64,000 bases of DNA from Aliidiomarina maris (lineage in GTDB: Bacteria > Pseudomonadota > Gammaproteobacteria > Enterobacterales > Alteromonadaceae): assembly GCF_003987335.1 (NCBI RefSeq), contig NZ_PIPK01000009.1:1-64000 (forward strand). Direction: 5' to 3'. Shown piece after piece: positions 1 to 10,423 of the stretch. The notes under the pieces were generated by a model. The model did not search any database, had not been told where the DNA came from, and saw only the letters and a program-made list of their open reading frames with translations. Each line of letters starts with the position of its first letter. Position 1 is the stretch's first letter. The position numbers and the translations under genes were made by a program.

Positions 1-106
1 AGCGACGTGGAACCACCTGAATCCATTCCGAACTCAGAAGTGAAACATGTCAGCGCCGATGGTAGTGTGGGGCCTCCCCATGTGAGAGTAGGACACCGCC
101 AGGCAT
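1..106 (+). rRNA. rrf: 5S ribosomal RNA, 3' part
   Basis: The first 106 bases match the gammaproteobacterial 5S rRNA from about its 14th base to its end. Diagnostic blocks are CCGAACTCAGAAGTGAAAC, GCGCCGATGGTAGTGTGGGG and the closing GCCAGGCAT. The first dozen or so bases lie outside the window, so this is the tail of an rrn operon that continues to the left. An intrinsic terminator follows at once. Confidence 0.96.
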
Positions 107-116
107 CCAAATAAAC

Positions 117-146
117 AACCCCAGCCCGAAAGCTGGGGTTTTTTAT
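117..146 (+). terminator. Intrinsic terminator of the rrn operon
   Basis: AACCCCAGC and GCTGGGGTT form a 9-bp GC-rich stem around a short CCGAAA loop, followed by a run of T. It lies 10 bases after the 5S gene, as expected for the end of an rRNA operon. Confidence 0.92.
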
Positions 147-239
147 TTATATCCCGCCCTATCCCCACCACCCCACATGCAAATTCATGATTATACTGCT
201 AAACTTGAATCATGTTATAGATAAAATTAGGTGAATATC

Positions 240-779
240 ATGAAACGAACCCTGCTAGCAGCCATTCCTGTTGTTGTACTTACCGCCTGTGGCCAACCCG
301 ATGTAGTGCCACATGAAACAGGTGTTGAAACCTTTACGGCTACGATAGTTGCAACTGAAGGTAATCGTGCCGAAGGTGTGGTCAATTTCCGTCGTAGTGG
401 TGACGGTATTGTGGTGTCAGCTACCATCGAAGGATTAGAGCCAAACAATCGTCATGGCTTCCATATTCATCAGTTTGGTGACTGCACGGCGCCGGACGCT
501 ACGTCTGCGGGCGGGCACTTTAATCCAACGGGTGAACGTCACGGTGCACGTCATGATGACCAACGTCACCTGGGTGATCTTGGCAACCTGGAGGCAAACG
601 ACCAAGGTGTTGCAGTGCTTGAATACATTGATGATCGCTTAAGCATGGACGGGGCGCATAGTATTTTAGGCCGCGGCATCATTGTCCACGCTCAAGCTGA
701 CGATTACGAAACCCAGCCCACTGGTGATGCGGGCGGACGTATTGGCTGTGGTGTCATTGGTGTGGCAGAACGTAACTAA
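240..779 (+). CDS. sodC: Superoxide dismutase [Cu-Zn], lipoprotein
   Basis: Copper-zinc superoxide dismutase, which converts superoxide to oxygen and hydrogen peroxide outside the cytoplasm. The protein has the HIHQFGDC copper-binding segment, the GGHFNP and H-x-x-H-LGDLGN zinc region, and the C-terminal QPTGDAGGRIGCGVIG block with the second disulfide cysteine and the active-site arginine. The N-terminus is a lipoprotein signal ending in LTAC, so it is probably anchored to a membrane facing the periplasm. I chose the ATG at 240 because AGGTG at 229-233 sits six bases upstream; a GTG at 231 would add three residues but overlaps that ribosome binding site. The gene stands alone between two terminators. 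Confidence 0.95.
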   Translation: MKRTLLAAIPVVVLTACGQPDVVPHETGVETFTATIVATEGNRAEGVVNFRRSGDGIVVSATIEGLEPNNRHGFHIHQFGDCTAPDATSAGGHFNPTGERHGARHDDQRHLGDLGNLEANDQGVAVLEYIDDRLSMDGAHSILGRGIIVHAQADDYETQPTGDAGGRIGCGVIGVAERN

Positions 780-792
780 ATTCAAGATAAAT

Positions 793-823
793 AAAAATGG
801 CACTCAGTGAGTGCCATTTTTTT
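793..823. terminator. Bidirectional terminator between sodC and tamB
   Basis: AAAAATGGCACTC and GAGTGCCATTTTT pair around an AGT loop. A-rich on the left and T-rich on the right, it can stop transcription from both convergent genes. Its right edge touches the tamB stop codon. Confidence 0.88.
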
Positions 824-3800
824 ATCTTTCAATCGTGAAAAACAAGTCCGCACCGCTTTGTTCATTACTCGTGCGCGATTCAAAGTTTAGGTTATCCGTT
901 AGTCGGTATTGAATAAAGAAGGTTGATACAGGCTCAATTAAGCCCATCCCATACTTAATATACAGCCGTGAAGATAGCTGCTTACCTATAAATAGCGCAG
1001 TTGATTCAAAGGTATCGCCTGAATCCAGTGATATCTCGTCGACCCCGAGTGTGTCTGAGAGACGCTCACCTAAACGATTACCGCCACTCATGCCCAATGC
1101 AAGTGTCGCCCGTGCCAGCATGTTTTGCTCGCCAGAGCTGCCTTGGCCTGGTCCACGACCAAACAATAAGTAAGACAGAATCGCGCTATCTTGCATCGTC
1201 GGGCTCGAGAACAAATTAAGCGTCGGATTCTCTAATGTCCCTCCGACCCGTGCGCCGACGGTAACGCTTTGCGCATCGATGCTACGCTCAACCCGCAAGT
1301 CCAAACCTGGGTTAGCGACCGGTCCGCCAGTAAAAATAAGGCGTCCTCGTTCAATATTGAGCGCTTGCCCATATATCTCATAAGCACCTGAGGCAACGTC
1401 AATATTCCCTACCGCAGTCGTTTCCTGCCCGGTCTGCTCTATAATTCGAAGACCCCCTTGCAAGCGACCTTCAAAACCAAAGGCGCTAACCTGTACATCG
1501 TCTCCAAGGTTGACGGTTAGGTCCATATCAATGGGTAAGCCGCCGATATTTTGTTCGTAAGGCCCGCCGTCACCACTGACAATCACTGTGTCATTTGAAA
1601 TAGAGTCCACCGATTCGAAATCCGGTGGTGTGATTCGCGCATAAGGTACGTCAACAGCACCGCGCAGCCTGAGTAATTCTGGCGTGTATACGATACTTAG
1701 GTCAGGTGCGATGGTGACTTGTAACTCACGGGTGTTTAACGCCGGAAATGCTGCGCCTTGAATGTTCAGCTCGGCACGCTGGGCTGTTAAGTAATAAGCG
1801 CCATCAATATCTAGCTGGCCTTCACCAGCATCCACTGCGCCCTCCAAAATAAACGGTTCATCACGACCTGTTGGGGCTTGAATGACTAAATTGAGGTTAC
1901 GTAGCTGCAAGCCGGTTGCGGGAATCTCAGCGCTGCCGTCGCGCAGCTCTAATCCACCTCCAATCGTAAGGTCGTCCAATTGTCCGGCGAAGTCGACGCG
2001 TCCGTTCATGTGTCCAGCGACGTTTTGAATTTCTGGCATTAACACAGACAGTAAAACAAATGAACGTACGTCGATTCCGATCTCACCATCAATACTGCGG
2101 GTATCATCAAGCACATCGTTAATCGTTGCATTACCCTCAGCGCCACCCTCGAGCTGGTCCGAAAGAATGCGTAATTGAGCTTCTAGCTGCTGTTGATTAC
2201 CCACAAGCCTAAACAGTTCACCACTATCAAAGTCAACGCGAAGTTCCTGTGCAGGGACGCGTACTGAGGTGTCGCTAATGGTAAGGCGAACATCGGCATT
2301 GAGCTCATCGCCAGTCTGGTTGACATCGGCGATTACGTTAAACTCGCCAAGTATATTGACGTCTTCAGGTAAAAATGCGGAGAATAATTGATAGGGAATG
2401 GCCTCAGCACGGACTTCGAAGTCGAAATCCCCTGACGCTGCTTGCCATTGAGCCTGCGCACATAGTTCTGATTCACGGGTGGAAATGATCAGGCAGAAAT
2501 CATCCAGCGCAAATTGCTCTGGTGATACGCGCAACGGTGCTGGCTGTGTTACGTTCCAACGGCCGATATCCGGATAGCGTAATTGCAGACGGTTGATAGT
2601 ACCCTGCCATTCTTGCTCCTCGCGTTGCCAATCGCCATGTAATGCCACGCGCATTTCAAGTTGGTCATAGTCGACATCAATTTCGGTTTGATGCTGCTGC
2701 TGTTGACGCATGCGTACGGCTAAGCGCTCAATAGTCTGGCCCTCGGCTTGAATACCACTAAGTAACACATTGCCGGTAGGCAATCGAGTTAACGTGCCAT
2801 CGGCTTCAACATCGGCTGATATATCGTCAAGCCGATAGGTTTGCCAAAATAGCTCGCTGCCACGAACCTGTATATTGAGCTGTGGTTGTTCCTCACTCCC
2901 AGTTACATCTCCGCGCGCACTTAGCTGCCCGCCAGCTTGCGGCAATAAAGAGGCGAGCTCCGGAATATCCACCAGGAAGCTTAAATTAATTCCCTCGGGG
3001 CTGTACTGTCCATCTGCGCGAATGCGCGTTTCGCCCCAAATGATATCTAGATTATTGGCTTGAAAATGGTCACCTTGAATATTGACATCGCCGCGGCCTG
3101 AAATGGTGTAGTCCATCAGGCTACCTTGCAGTTCATTGATGCTTGCCTGAAGCTCCAAAACATCATCGAAACGACCCTGAGTTGCAATTTGAGCTTTTAA
3201 GTCGCCTTGCAGCTCGTCACTGATTTCGGCAAAGTTAAGCTCATCCACTCGGATGTTTAGATCCCAACTAAGGTAAGGTGCCCAACCAATGCTACCATTT
3301 AAAGTGGCACTTCCTTGAGGCAAGTTTAAGGAGAGCTCAAGGTGCTCTGCACCATCTTGGGTGCCGGTGGCGCGCAACGAAAACTGATTTTGCGAGAAGC
3401 CAAAAGCTTCGGCATCTCCGCTAATATCAATATCAAGTACGTCGCTAATCACTGCGTAACCAGTTACAGTGACGCTGGAAATCATTTCTTCGGCACTCAT
3501 GTCGAACTGTTCAATTGTGAGCGTGCGATCATTCCAAACCAGCGCCGCGCTGATATCTACTTCGCCTTGCTCAGCAGACTCAAGGTTGCCGTCCAACTCA
3601 ATCCCAAACCGGGCTAGGTTGCCTTGACTATGTAATTCAAAATCTAGTGCATGAATACTGTCCTGTAAGGCTTCGTGACGTATATCTTTAAGCAGCACTT
3701 GGGCATCCCAACTCAGCTCATCAATATCTAATACTTGCGCTAGCTGAGCTTCGACCTCGCTGTCGACCAGACCTTGAGTGCGAAGGGTTACCTGTAACGC

Positions 3801-4490
3801 TTCTAAATCACCGACCAGTGCAAGCTCGGCTTGGATTGCACGCATATCAGGCAACGCAAATTCAGCTTCAAGGTTGATATCTAAAGGATAGTTGTCACGG
3901 GTTTCAATCGTACCTTGACCTCGAACTTCACCCTGCTCCACGCGTACCAGCAGATGTTCTATATGTTGTTCGTACCCAACACTTGAAGCTCGTAATTGTA
4001 CTTCATCAATTACCTGCTCAAACTCACCGATCTGAAGATGAATATTGGCGAGATCTAGTGAATCTACTTTGATATCGATAGGTAATTCAATATCAGGTAA
4101 TTCAAATTCCGTGTCTGCGGGCGCTTCATCCTCTTCGCTTGGTTCCAGTACCAACGACATGCGGCTAAAGCTCAGGGTGTTGACATGAAATGTGCGCGCC
4201 ATCAATGCGCGCGGTTGCCAATCGAACTGCAAATCTTCAATGTCTATCGCACTGCCTGGCTGAGTAAAGCTTACATTCGCTATGCGTAAATCACGTAACA
4301 ACGACCCCGACTGATGGGTAATGCTCAATTCGCCGGGCGCAAAACGTTCAGCGAGGTTTAAAGTGATTCGTGTGCCGCGTTCCGTGGTGAGCATCAAGGA
4401 GATGATGATCAGTAAGGACAGCAGGAAAATTAAAATACCGCTGATGATAATCGTGGTGGCAAGACCTGCTCGGCGCCAATTAATACTCAT
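822..4490 (-). CDS. tamB: Translocation and assembly module subunit TamB
   Basis: Inner-membrane-anchored periplasm-spanning protein that works with TamA in outer-membrane protein insertion and lipid transport. It has 1222 residues, near the family's usual 1250. One N-terminal membrane anchor (about residues 9-34) is followed by a long beta-rich AsmA/TamB-like body. The C-terminal region is the conserved DUF490/TamB domain, with blocks such as GRLIFTGGPVANPGLDLRV and SYLLFGRGPG, and it ends in a barrel-like strand. Its ATG overlaps the tamA stop (ATGA), so translation is probably coupled. It is the last gene of the hem-tam run. Confidence 0.95.
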   Translation of the reverse strand: MSINWRRAGLATTIIISGILIFLLSLLIIISLMLTTERGTRITLNLAERFAPGELSITHQSGSLLRDLRIANVSFTQPGSAIDIEDLQFDWQPRALMARTFHVNTLSFSRMSLVLEPSEEDEAPADTEFELPDIELPIDIKVDSLDLANIHLQIGEFEQVIDEVQLRASSVGYEQHIEHLLVRVEQGEVRGQGTIETRDNYPLDINLEAEFALPDMRAIQAELALVGDLEALQVTLRTQGLVDSEVEAQLAQVLDIDELSWDAQVLLKDIRHEALQDSIHALDFELHSQGNLARFGIELDGNLESAEQGEVDISAALVWNDRTLTIEQFDMSAEEMISSVTVTGYAVISDVLDIDISGDAEAFGFSQNQFSLRATGTQDGAEHLELSLNLPQGSATLNGSIGWAPYLSWDLNIRVDELNFAEISDELQGDLKAQIATQGRFDDVLELQASINELQGSLMDYTISGRGDVNIQGDHFQANNLDIIWGETRIRADGQYSPEGINLSFLVDIPELASLLPQAGGQLSARGDVTGSEEQPQLNIQVRGSELFWQTYRLDDISADVEADGTLTRLPTGNVLLSGIQAEGQTIERLAVRMRQQQQHQTEIDVDYDQLEMRVALHGDWQREEQEWQGTINRLQLRYPDIGRWNVTQPAPLRVSPEQFALDDFCLIISTRESELCAQAQWQAASGDFDFEVRAEAIPYQLFSAFLPEDVNILGEFNVIADVNQTGDELNADVRLTISDTSVRVPAQELRVDFDSGELFRLVGNQQQLEAQLRILSDQLEGGAEGNATINDVLDDTRSIDGEIGIDVRSFVLLSVLMPEIQNVAGHMNGRVDFAGQLDDLTIGGGLELRDGSAEIPATGLQLRNLNLVIQAPTGRDEPFILEGAVDAGEGQLDIDGAYYLTAQRAELNIQGAAFPALNTRELQVTIAPDLSIVYTPELLRLRGAVDVPYARITPPDFESVDSISNDTVIVSGDGGPYEQNIGGLPIDMDLTVNLGDDVQVSAFGFEGRLQGGLRIIEQTGQETTAVGNIDVASGAYEIYGQALNIERGRLIFTGGPVANPGLDLRVERSIDAQSVTVGARVGGTLENPTLNLFSSPTMQDSAILSYLLFGRGPGQGSSGEQNMLARATLALGMSGGNRLGERLSDTLGVDEISLDSGDTFESTALFIGKQLSSRLYIKYGMGLIEPVSTFFIQYRLTDNLNFESRTSNEQSGADLFFTIER

Positions 4491-6247
4491 AAATCAGGCC
4501 CCAACGTCAAATGTAAGCTAACTTTATCGCCTTCTGGGCCAAAACCATGGGCGAGGTCTATGCGAATTGGACCCACTGGGCTTTGCCAGCGGAAGCCAAA
4601 ACCGGCGCCATGCCTTGTAGCGCTGGTGATGTCGTTAAATGCATTACCTGCGTCCCAAAATGTGGCCACCCGAAAATTAGGCCGGAATTCGTAATCAAGC
4701 TCAATACTACCAACCATAAGGTGGCGTCCGCCTAACATGATGCCGTCTTCGTCACGGGGACCAATGCTGCGGTAACCGTAACCTCGAATCGAGCTGTCAC
4801 CACCGGCATAAAACCGTAATGAGGTGGGTATACGGTCAAAATCGCTGGCAACCGTGGTGCCGAGTTCGCCACGAGTCAATAAACGATAATGCTCAGCAAA
4901 AGAGAACACGTATTTAGCGCCTAATGTAGCCTGTGCAAAGTCGGTACTGGAAAGTACCGCATCGGACGCGCCGCGAAGCGCCAAAGACGTTCTAAAACCT
5001 TCGCGCACGTTGAGTCGATCCGGTGTGTGGACACGATTCCATTGCACACTCGGGATTAAAAACTGGGTGTCCCGGCGCTCGCCGCTAAAGGTATCGCGTT
5101 CGTCCTGCCAGTCTAAGGCTATTGTGCGCTGAGTGCGCTCTAATTGGCGTTGCCAACTTACGCCTAAATTTACCAATTCAGAGCGTGTAGTGGAGGTGTC
5201 TTCATCACGCCAACCAGCACGAAGCACGTATTGGTCGGTTTGCGGTTGACGCCCCGGGATGATGTAGTTCGCACCCACCGCCGATATTAATTCAGAAAAT
5301 TGAAACTGAGAATTAAAGCGATGACCACGAGTATTGACCCAGCGCCGATTTTGCTCGAAAAGTACGCGAGCACCCGTGTCTGTACCATAGCCCAGACCAG
5401 CGCGATAATGCGTGCGATTATTCGGCTCTACGTTAATCGCGACAGGCACAATGGCGTCGTCACTGGCCTCATCCCACAGCGGTTGAATTTGTACACGGCT
5501 AAAATAGTCGCTATCTGATAGCGCCATTTGCAGCTCTACCAATTCATCTGAAGTGATGTATTCACCTTGTTCAAATTGCACAAAGCGCTGCAGAATGTCT
5601 TCATCTAGCTGGGCTTCGCTAAAGCGAACATCGCCAAAGCGAAAGCGCGTGCCTGAATCAAATTCAATTAAGATATCGGCAGCATAATCATTCAAGTCGA
5701 TTTGCAGTTCACTACGTTCAAAGCGCGCGTTACGATAACCACGGTCAGCCGCTAAAGACCGAATTCGGTTCTTCGCATTGTCGTAATTGCGATGATGTAA
5801 GTCCTGGCCCGGTTGAATGTTTAAATTGCGAATAAGGCGGTTGAATGCATCATCGTTCTCGGCGTCGCCAGTAATGCGAATATCGACGTTACGAATTGGC
5901 ATGGCGGGGCCTGGTGTTATGCGGTAGGTTAAACGCCATACTCCGTTGTCGCGTTCAAATTCAGTCTCAACAGACGCGCGATAGAAACCAGCTGGGGCTA
6001 GCGCACGCAGAATTTCCTGCTCAGCACGGCGGTGCAAAAAGCGCACGCGAGCAGGACCCGGAGAGGGCTGCTGATGGTAATTATAAATGCCTAAACGGTT
6101 GCGCACATTGGTCAAAAGCTGTCCGCTAACGCCCTCAATGACCACATTCAGCTGCGGTCGACCATTATCGTCGTCTTCGTCGTCATTGAAGGCCAGCGCT
6201 GACCCGTTAAAAAGAAAAATAGCCCAAAACAGCAGCCAATAACGCAT
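4487..6247 (-). CDS. tamA: Translocation and assembly module subunit TamA (Omp85 family)
   Basis: Outer-membrane Omp85 barrel protein and partner of TamB. The 586-residue product starts with a cleavable signal peptide (cleavage near SALA-FN). Three POTRA-like repeats follow over roughly residues 30-270, then a 16-strand-type barrel with the Omp85 signature region (GGDSSIRGYGYRSIGP) and a C-terminus typical of the family (GPIRIDLAHGFG). Length agrees with E. coli TamA at 577. It sits 18 bases downstream of hemY with no terminator between, and overlaps tamB by four bases. In E. coli tamAB are far from hem, so the linkage here is a local arrangement. Confidence 0.95.
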   Translation of the reverse strand: MRYWLLFWAIFLFNGSALAFNDDEDDDNGRPQLNVVIEGVSGQLLTNVRNRLGIYNYHQQPSPGPARVRFLHRRAEQEILRALAPAGFYRASVETEFERDNGVWRLTYRITPGPAMPIRNVDIRITGDAENDDAFNRLIRNLNIQPGQDLHHRNYDNAKNRIRSLAADRGYRNARFERSELQIDLNDYAADILIEFDSGTRFRFGDVRFSEAQLDEDILQRFVQFEQGEYITSDELVELQMALSDSDYFSRVQIQPLWDEASDDAIVPVAINVEPNNRTHYRAGLGYGTDTGARVLFEQNRRWVNTRGHRFNSQFQFSELISAVGANYIIPGRQPQTDQYVLRAGWRDEDTSTTRSELVNLGVSWQRQLERTQRTIALDWQDERDTFSGERRDTQFLIPSVQWNRVHTPDRLNVREGFRTSLALRGASDAVLSSTDFAQATLGAKYVFSFAEHYRLLTRGELGTTVASDFDRIPTSLRFYAGGDSSIRGYGYRSIGPRDEDGIMLGGRHLMVGSIELDYEFRPNFRVATFWDAGNAFNDITSATRHGAGFGFRWQSPVGPIRIDLAHGFGPEGDKVSLHLTLGPDL

Positions 6248-6265
6248 TACTACACCTTTTTCAGA

Positions 6266-7423
6266 TTACTTCGCAGCTTGACGATAAGCTGCTAGCGCGG
6301 GTTCGCTTTGTCCAGCAGCCAGATGAGCATCGCCAAGTAAACGATAGAGAAAGTTATTAGGCTTCACTTGAACGGCTGCTTTAACGGCGCGAAGAGCTAA
6401 TTCATGGTCCCCTTGATCGATAGCAATGGTCGCCAATAGTGCAAGTGCGTCGACGTCTTGCGGGGCTTGTTTCAAATAATCTTGAATAAAATCTGCAAGC
6501 GGCTCGTATTGGTGATGCCATTTGAGTTTAACAGGGGCGTGTAAAATGTGAGCAGGCGTTAGATAGCCTTTACGCAAACCTTTCACCAGCACGCGTGCCG
6601 CAATATCGTCGGCCTGTAAACGCTGCAAGTGCTGCACATAGATAACCCGAACGTTACCCAGCTTGCGCGTGCTAGCGTCTAAGCTTCGCCATAATTGGTG
6701 CGCTTCAATAGCATCGGTCGCCTTGCCAAAATAGCCTTGATACGCCATCACCTGATAACCATTCAGATGTTCAGCGGTCAATGCCTGAGAGCGCTCAAGT
6801 GCTGGCATCAACGCATATAAAGCGTTGCCTGCGCGATGCTCGAAGAACACCTCAGCGGCTTGGCGCTGCACACCTAAGTGTTGCGGGAAGCGCTGAAGTA
6901 GCGCTTGCATTTGTTTTACCGAACGCTCAGGAGCAGCGCGCCTCGCTTGAGCGAGTTCAAAGGCTAAACTGGCGTCATCTTGGTAGGTTTGAATGCGCTC
7001 TAAAAGCTTTTGCTCAGACACGACGTCCCCTTGCAGTTTTGCTGCATGCGCCGCAATTGAAAGTGCCATGAGGGGGTCTTGGACATAGCGTAAAGAATCT
7101 TCCGCGTGTTGCTGAGCCGCTTCATACGCACCTGTGGTTAAATCTTCGGTGCTTTGTTGCAATAGTTGCTGCGCTTTTTGGGCTTTGCGCTTAGCCGACC
7201 AGCGCAGCCCTCGCTGCGCGCTGCCGCGAACTTTCTTAAACGCCCAATCAAGCAACCACACCAGCAGCAGCAAGAGTAACAGAGCCAGAATTAAGACCAC
7301 CAAGCTGGTTTCAATCGTATAGCCTGCAATGGCTATCATGACATAACCGGTCTGCCCGGACAGCAAAGGCCCGGCGATAAAGCCGCCAATGATGATCAGC
7401 AGGACAATAACAGCTTTAGTCAC
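6266..7423 (-). CDS. hemY: HemY protein, TPR-containing heme-biosynthesis membrane protein
   Basis: HemY of the hemCDXY type, not the protoporphyrinogen oxidase that shares the name. It has two N-terminal membrane segments (about residues 4-26 and 38-60), a basic stretch, then a HemY_N domain and TPR-like helices up to a final repeat near residues 340-385. Its role in heme synthesis is not settled; it is thought to help organise the pathway at the membrane. The start is GTG at 7421-7423 and overlaps the hemDX stop (GTGA), which supports coupling. At 385 residues it matches E. coli HemY (398). Confidence 0.9.
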   Translation of the reverse strand: MTKAVIVLLIIIGGFIAGPLLSGQTGYVMIAIAGYTIETSLVVLILALLLLLLLVWLLDWAFKKVRGSAQRGLRWSAKRKAQKAQQLLQQSTEDLTTGAYEAAQQHAEDSLRYVQDPLMALSIAAHAAKLQGDVVSEQKLLERIQTYQDDASLAFELAQARRAAPERSVKQMQALLQRFPQHLGVQRQAAEVFFEHRAGNALYALMPALERSQALTAEHLNGYQVMAYQGYFGKATDAIEAHQLWRSLDASTRKLGNVRVIYVQHLQRLQADDIAARVLVKGLRKGYLTPAHILHAPVKLKWHHQYEPLADFIQDYLKQAPQDVDALALLATIAIDQGDHELALRAVKAAVQVKPNNFLYRLLGDAHLAAGQSEPALAAYRQAAK

Positions 7424-9420
7424 CGGTTATCTCCTTCCAGCATCTCCTCGACGACATCGCGTAACATCGCCTCTGACAGCAGGCGGGTTGGATAGGCTGG
7501 GTCTAAATCATACCCGCTCAGCTCGCGCAATTCCGCAAGGCTGCGCTGCACAGCTTGGCGCTCGGTATCAAAGTAGCTCTCGATCCACTCCGCTGCCTGT
7601 TCTAAGGCTTCACGGTAATTAATGGTTTGACGTTGCATCAGCGCTTGCTGCGCAATTTGCAGTTGTAATTCAATTTGGCTAACCAGTAAGGCGCGCTGTT
7701 CTTGCCCAATTTTCATACTTGGCAGCTCATCAGTACGTTGAATGCGGACAAAGTCATCCGTAAAGTTCGCCCAAGCCTTGGCCAGGTTAGCGCGCCATTC
7801 ACTAAACTCGCTGCTGGTTGCCTGATCATCGCCTTCATCAAAACCAATTGTCTGATTTACAAAGGGCAACTGACGAATTTGACGTCGTTGAGTGCTCACG
7901 CGCATGCTCAAGCTTTCAATATCTTGCTCTTCAATTGACGCTATTAACTCAATGTCGTCACGTAGCTGCTGTCGTATCGGCAGCAAACGGTTCTGTTCGG
8001 CGGCTGCGAGCAGGTTCTCTGCACGCTCAAGTAACTGAATAGCGGTTTTACGGTCATGGTCTAGCCATAACTTGCGCCCTGCTGCTAACACTAAATCACG
8101 TGCTTCAACTAAAAACAGGTCTTCAGATACGCGCAAATTGGCGCTATCGACTTGCTGTTTAAGTGCTGTTAATTCTGCATTATGCTGTTCAAATTCCTCG
8201 CGCATTTGCTCGCGCTCAGCGGCCGCTTGTTCACGTAAAGCTTGCGCTTCTTGCTGACGTTGTTGCTGTAATTCATTAAAACGTCGCTGCAGCTGCTCGT
8301 CCATACGGTCAACTACATCACTGCGAATGGATTGCTGCGCGCGGTCTGCGTCCGCAATGCGCTGGTTCAGTTCGCTTAATTCAGCTTGGGTTTGCTGACG
8401 GAATGCCTCTTGTTGCGCCCACGCGTAATAACCACCCACGCCCAAAGTCACTACGCACAGCAATAATACAATGCTGATAAACAGGCCAAATGCACTGCGT
8501 TTTGGCGTTGGGATGGCGTCGCTGTGCGCTGCTTTTTGTGGGGTGTCCTGCTCTACTGCCACGGGCGTATCACTCTTAGTTGTGGGTTGGCTGTCGTCGT
8601 GCGACTTGTCTGTATTTACTGTCTGCTTAGTCAGCGCGGGCGCGTGACTACGATTGATTAGCTCAAGTAGGCTTCGTGTCAGCGCTGGGGTGCTGGCGTT
8701 GGTGGCAAGCACTATTTGTTGTTTGCGTATGCCATAGTGTAGCAGGCAATCTTGTAAACGTTGGCTGGACACCAGCCAGGTGATTGTCTGCAACCAGTCG
8801 CTACCGCCGTCAAGTCGTTCAATGGCGGTAGTAAATAATTCAATGTGCTGCTGGCTGGTGAACACGACAATATTGACTTGCTCACTCCAACTACTGAATG
8901 GACCGCGTAGATCTATCTCGCGTACTACGCGCTCATATACCTCTAACACCTCGACTTGAGCGCCGCGGCTGCGCAGGGTGTCAGCAATCAGCGTTCTTCC
9001 CTCGCGGCCGGTTATTACCATCCAGCGTTGTGCTTCGATGTTTTTAAGCGCGCTAAGTTCCAATAACGCTTCTGCGGTGTGTAACGGCGCCGGATAAGTA
9101 GCAGGTTGGCCACTCAATGGCACCATTGCTTCGGCCGTACCAGCGCCAACACAGTAATAGTTGGTCTGCGGCCAGTCTTGCTGGTGCTGCTGTATATGCG
9201 CATCGAAGTAACTTACCGCAGCTGGGCTAACTACCACAATACCATGATACGTGGCTTGCCAATCAACGCTGGCGCCCTCAGGTAAGGCGAGTGCTTGGGT
9301 GTCGACCATGGATTGGGTCGTAATATGACACTGCCGCCCGTGCAGCCCTTTGCGTACGGCTTTCGCTAATGCGTCAGCATGTTCGGGGGCGCGGACAATG
9401 AGAACGCCTGGTTGCATCAT
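7420..9420 (-). CDS. hemDX: Fused uroporphyrinogen-III synthase HemD / membrane protein HemX
   Basis: One 666-residue reading frame joins two proteins that E. coli makes separately. Residues 1 to about 245 are a HemD fold, which closes hydroxymethylbilane to uroporphyrinogen III; recognisable blocks are [18 protein letters not shown] and [15 protein letters not shown] polar linker rich in Thr, Asp and Lys follows (about 265-308). From there the protein is HemX: one membrane helix (about 312-334), a coiled coil full of Gln, Glu and Ala (about 335-430), then a globular DUF513 region. The start ATG overlaps the hemC stop (ATGA). The fusion would tether HemD to the inner membrane. Confidence 0.9.
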   Translation of the reverse strand: MMQPGVLIVRAPEHADALAKAVRKGLHGRQCHITTQSMVDTQALALPEGASVDWQATYHGIVVVSPAAVSYFDAHIQQHQQDWPQTNYYCVGAGTAEAMVPLSGQPATYPAPLHTAEALLELSALKNIEAQRWMVITGREGRTLIADTLRSRGAQVEVLEVYERVVREIDLRGPFSSWSEQVNIVVFTSQQHIELFTTAIERLDGGSDWLQTITWLVSSQRLQDCLLHYGIRKQQIVLATNASTPALTRSLLELINRSHAPALTKQTVNTDKSHDDSQPTTKSDTPVAVEQDTPQKAAHSDAIPTPKRSAFGLFISIVLLLCVVTLGVGGYYAWAQQEAFRQQTQAELSELNQRIADADRAQQSIRSDVVDRMDEQLQRRFNELQQQRQQEAQALREQAAAEREQMREEFEQHNAELTALKQQVDSANLRVSEDLFLVEARDLVLAAGRKLWLDHDRKTAIQLLERAENLLAAAEQNRLLPIRQQLRDDIELIASIEEQDIESLSMRVSTQRRQIRQLPFVNQTIGFDEGDDQATSSEFSEWRANLAKAWANFTDDFVRIQRTDELPSMKIGQEQRALLVSQIELQLQIAQQALMQRQTINYREALEQAAEWIESYFDTERQAVQRSLAELRELSGYDLDPAYPTRLLSEAMLRDVVEEMLEGDNR

Positions 9421-10367
9421 GAATCTCCGTGGTTCTCGTTCGCGTAGACTGCAGCCAAAATGTCTCCTGCACCACGCGCTAATAAATCCTCTGCTAAGGC
9501 GATGCCAATTGCTTCCGGGTCGCTTTGGCTTCCGGTTTGCTCACCCCGAATAATCAGCTTGCCGTCTGTACTGCCGACCAACCCTCGCAGGAAAATCTGT
9601 TCACCTTGCAGCTGTGCAAAGGCGCCAATTGGCACCTGACAACCGCCTTCAAGGCGACGATTCATGGCGCGTTCCGCCAATACACACACGCGGGTTTCTT
9701 CATGCTCAAGGGGTTTTAGCAAGGCTTTGACGCGGGCGTCGTCACTACGGCACTCAATCCCCAAAGCACCTTGCCCATTAGCAGGCAGTGACTGTTCAGG
9801 TGGCAGGCGCAGGCGAATGCGCTCGTCCAGCTCAAGGCGCACCAGCCCCGAGGTCGCTAAGATAATGGCGTCAAATTCACCGTCATCAAGTTTGCGCAGT
9901 CGTGTTTGCACGTTACCACGCAAGTCTTTGATTACTAGGTCGGGAAATTGCTCGGCAATTTGGCTTTTACGACGCAAACTACAAGTACCGACCACTGCGC
10001 CTGCGGGCATGTCTGCAAGCTGAGCATAGTGATTAGACACAAAGGCGTCGGTTGGGTCTTCGCGTTCACAAATGGTAAAAAGCTCTAGCCCTGGGGGGAA
10101 ATCCACGGGTAGGTCTTTCATCGAATGCACAGCAATATCGGCACGGCCTTCCAACATGGCAACCTCAAGCTCTTTGACAAATAGCCCTTTACCGCCGATT
10201 TTCGCAAGCGGTGTGTCCAGGATAACGTCCCCGCGTGTGCTCATAGGCAACAGGGTGACCGCTAGCTGCGGATGGAGCGCTTCCAAGCGGGCTTTAATGT
10301 GCTCGGCTTGCCACAATGCCAAAGCGCTTTTACGGGTTGCGATGGTGAGGGTTTCTGTCTTAGTCAT
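9417..10367 (-). CDS. hemC: Hydroxymethylbilane synthase (porphobilinogen deaminase)
   Basis: Polymerises four porphobilinogens to hydroxymethylbilane, the step before HemD. The 316-residue protein shows the family opening [14 protein letters not shown], the AVHSMKDLP segment with its catalytic Asp, the arginine-rich cofactor loop [11 protein letters not shown], and [11 protein letters not shown] holding Cys243, to which the dipyrromethane primer is attached. It is first in the hemC-hemDX-hemY-tamA-tamB series. The upstream gap to the DUF2914 gene is 56 bases and holds an AT-rich patch (TTTTATAC) that could be a promoter, though no convincing -35 was found. Confidence 0.97.
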   Translation of the reverse strand: MTKTETLTIATRKSALALWQAEHIKARLEALHPQLAVTLLPMSTRGDVILDTPLAKIGGKGLFVKELEVAMLEGRADIAVHSMKDLPVDFPPGLELFTICEREDPTDAFVSNHYAQLADMPAGAVVGTCSLRRKSQIAEQFPDLVIKDLRGNVQTRLRKLDDGEFDAIILATSGLVRLELDERIRLRLPPEQSLPANGQGALGIECRSDDARVKALLKPLEHEETRVCVLAERAMNRRLEGGCQVPIGAFAQLQGEQIFLRGLVGSTDGKLIIRGEQTGSQSDPEAIGIALAEDLLARGAGDILAAVYANENHGDS

Positions 10368-10423
10368 GCACTCGCTCTACTACGTGTATAAAATGGGCTG
10401 ATGTGTTGGGCTAGCGATAGAAG

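Noticed and set aside
5896-6129. Long open frames antisense to tamA and to other genes (for example 3342-3617, 9664-10023, 41031-41483, 58201-58500)
   Set aside because: They lie wholly inside well-supported genes on the other strand, lack ribosome binding sites and show no recognisable protein motifs.
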